From Streptomyces sp. V1I1 (GTDB taxonomy: Bacteria > Actinomycetota > Actinomycetes > Streptomycetales > Streptomycetaceae), in the NCBI RefSeq assembly GCF_030817355.1, contig NZ_JAUSZH010000001.1, forward strand, positions 6,513,501 to 6,577,500: a stretch of 64,000 bases of DNA. The letters run 5' to 3'. A model generated the notes under the pieces. The model searched no databases, was not told the DNA's origin, and saw nothing but the letters and a program-made list of their open reading frames with translations. Position 1 is the stretch's first letter; every line of letters starts with the position of its first letter. Positions 63,309 through 64,000 of the stretch are shown piece by piece. Both the position numbers and the translations under genes were made by a program.

Positions 63309-64000
63309 CTAGAGCCAGTTACGACGCCCACCGACGTCCGCGAGCCACTGGTTGAGGTACGCCGCCCAGTCGGTCGACTGGAAGTCGTGGTGCCCCACCT
63401 TGAAGGCCTTGTACGAGTCGCTGCCCTCGCTGAACAGCCCCGGCTTCTTGTCCATCTCGAGGATGACGTCCATCTCGCGGTCGTCCGCGACGAAGGTCAA
63501 CTCGATCTGGTTCAGCCCGCGGTACTGCTGCGGCGGGAAGAACTCGATCTCCTGGTAGAAGGGCAGCCGCTGCCGCGTCCCACGGATGTGCCCGCGCTCC
63601 ATGTCCGCGCTCTTGAAGCGGAAGCCCAGCTGGATGAAGGCGTCCAGGATCGCCTGCTGCGCCGGCAGCGGGTGCACATTGATCGGGTCCAGGTCGCCCG
63701 AGTCCACGGCCCGCGCGATCTCCAGCTCCGTCGTCACACCGATGTTCATCCCGCGCAGCTGCTGGCCCTGGATGCTGGTGACCGGGGTCTCCCACGGAAT
63801 CTCCAGACCGAACGGCACCACGTGCACCGCCCCGGCCTTCACCTCGAACGCGTCACCCAGCCGCTGCTTGGTGAACTCGATGTCCTGCTTGACCTCCTGG
63901 TCACCGCCCTCGACCTCGACCCGCGCCTGCAGACCGACGGAGAGCCCCTCGATCTGCTGATCCACCGAACCGCCCTGGATGCGCACCTCGCCCTGGACGA
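63309..64000 (-). CDS. Spo0M-like sporulation-control protein (5' end outside window)
   Basis: The frame is open from the window end and reads [108 protein letters not shown]. It is the arrestin-like Spo0M fold, lacking only the first 20-30 residues. The C-terminal half ([46 protein letters not shown]) is a second beta-sandwich. Spo0M influences sporulation in Bacillus. Role in streptomycetes is not settled. Confidence 0.9.
   Translation of the reverse strand, partial: VQGEVRIQGGSVDQQIEGLSVGLQARVEVEGGDQEVKQDIEFTKQRLGDAFEVKAGAVHVVPFGLEIPWETPVTSIQGQQLRGMNIGVTTELEIARAVDSGDLDPINVHPLPAQQAILDAFIQLGFRFKSADMERGHIRGTRQRLPFYQEIEFFPPQQYRGLNQIELTFVADDREMDVILEMDKKPGLFSEGSDSYKAFKVGHHDFQSTDWAAYLNQWLADVGGRRNWL

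Overview
The window reads as one contiguous stretch of a Streptomyces-type actinobacterial chromosome. The evidence is very high GC with strong third-position GC bias, GTG and TTG starts, and genes essentially confined to the genus: a short chaplin, a streptophobe-family membrane protein and the tiny SGM_5486-type transporter companion. Hairpin terminators without U-tracts fit as well. The gene order (cobN-cobQ-cobD, pit, serB, fabG-inhA, chpE) resembles, from memory, the SCO1800-SCO1849 region of S. coelicolor. No phage, insertion sequence, tRNA, rRNA or CRISPR array was seen. This is core chromosome with small-scale rearrangements, not an island.

Layout. 1-5800: cobalamin operon cobD-cobQ-cobN on the minus strand, coupled by ATGA overlaps and preceded by a cobalamin riboswitch. 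5811-7430: low-affinity phosphate transporter pit with a small membrane protein, behind PHO-box-like repeats. 7570-11110: class II aldolase (Crp-like site), alpha/beta hydrolase, unknown 461-aa protein. 11114-14873: VOC protein, an ABC-F ATPase preceded by a possible leaderless 7-codon leader peptide, a small HTH protein, an enoyl-CoA hydratase. 14911-18010: an Asp23/Gls24 envelope-stress cluster. 18451-23926: minus-strand run of exonuclease, zinc protein, SURF1, GH15 hydrolase and an atypical SDR, plus a TetR regulator. 24004-25349: fused remnants of an acetoacetate decarboxylase-like gene and an amidohydrolase.

25405-34215: VIT-family transporter, fatty acid hydroxylase, YhhN protein, zinc alcohol dehydrogenase, CoA-transferase, secreted subtilase, acetate symporter pair. 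34368-42700: moaA, small proteins, tyrS, the tldD/pmbA protease pair, and fabG-inhA of fatty acid synthesis. 42878-49439: secreted protein, GntR regulator divergent to an MFS exporter, SixA phosphatase, serB, streptophobe. 49673-57496: FHA-ABC exporter, secreted lytic transglycosylase, QueA-like protein with an SDR, NarL-type two-component system, chaplin. 57846-64000: unknown protein, soluble ABC ATPase, NfeD-SPFH pair, TauE permease, HNH nuclease, PEBP protein, partial Spo0M.

What stands out is a recurrent small-scale event. In several unrelated genes a perfect or near-perfect tandem duplication of 16-32 bp spans, or directly follows, the stop codon. In tldD-pmbA the duplication carries a 78-bp insert and has created a 37-codon mini-ORF that keeps ATGA coupling on both sides. 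Other points worth checking are the leader peptide before the ABC-F gene, the decayed decarboxylase/amidohydrolase locus beside an intact TetR gene, and several perfect operator-like palindromes.
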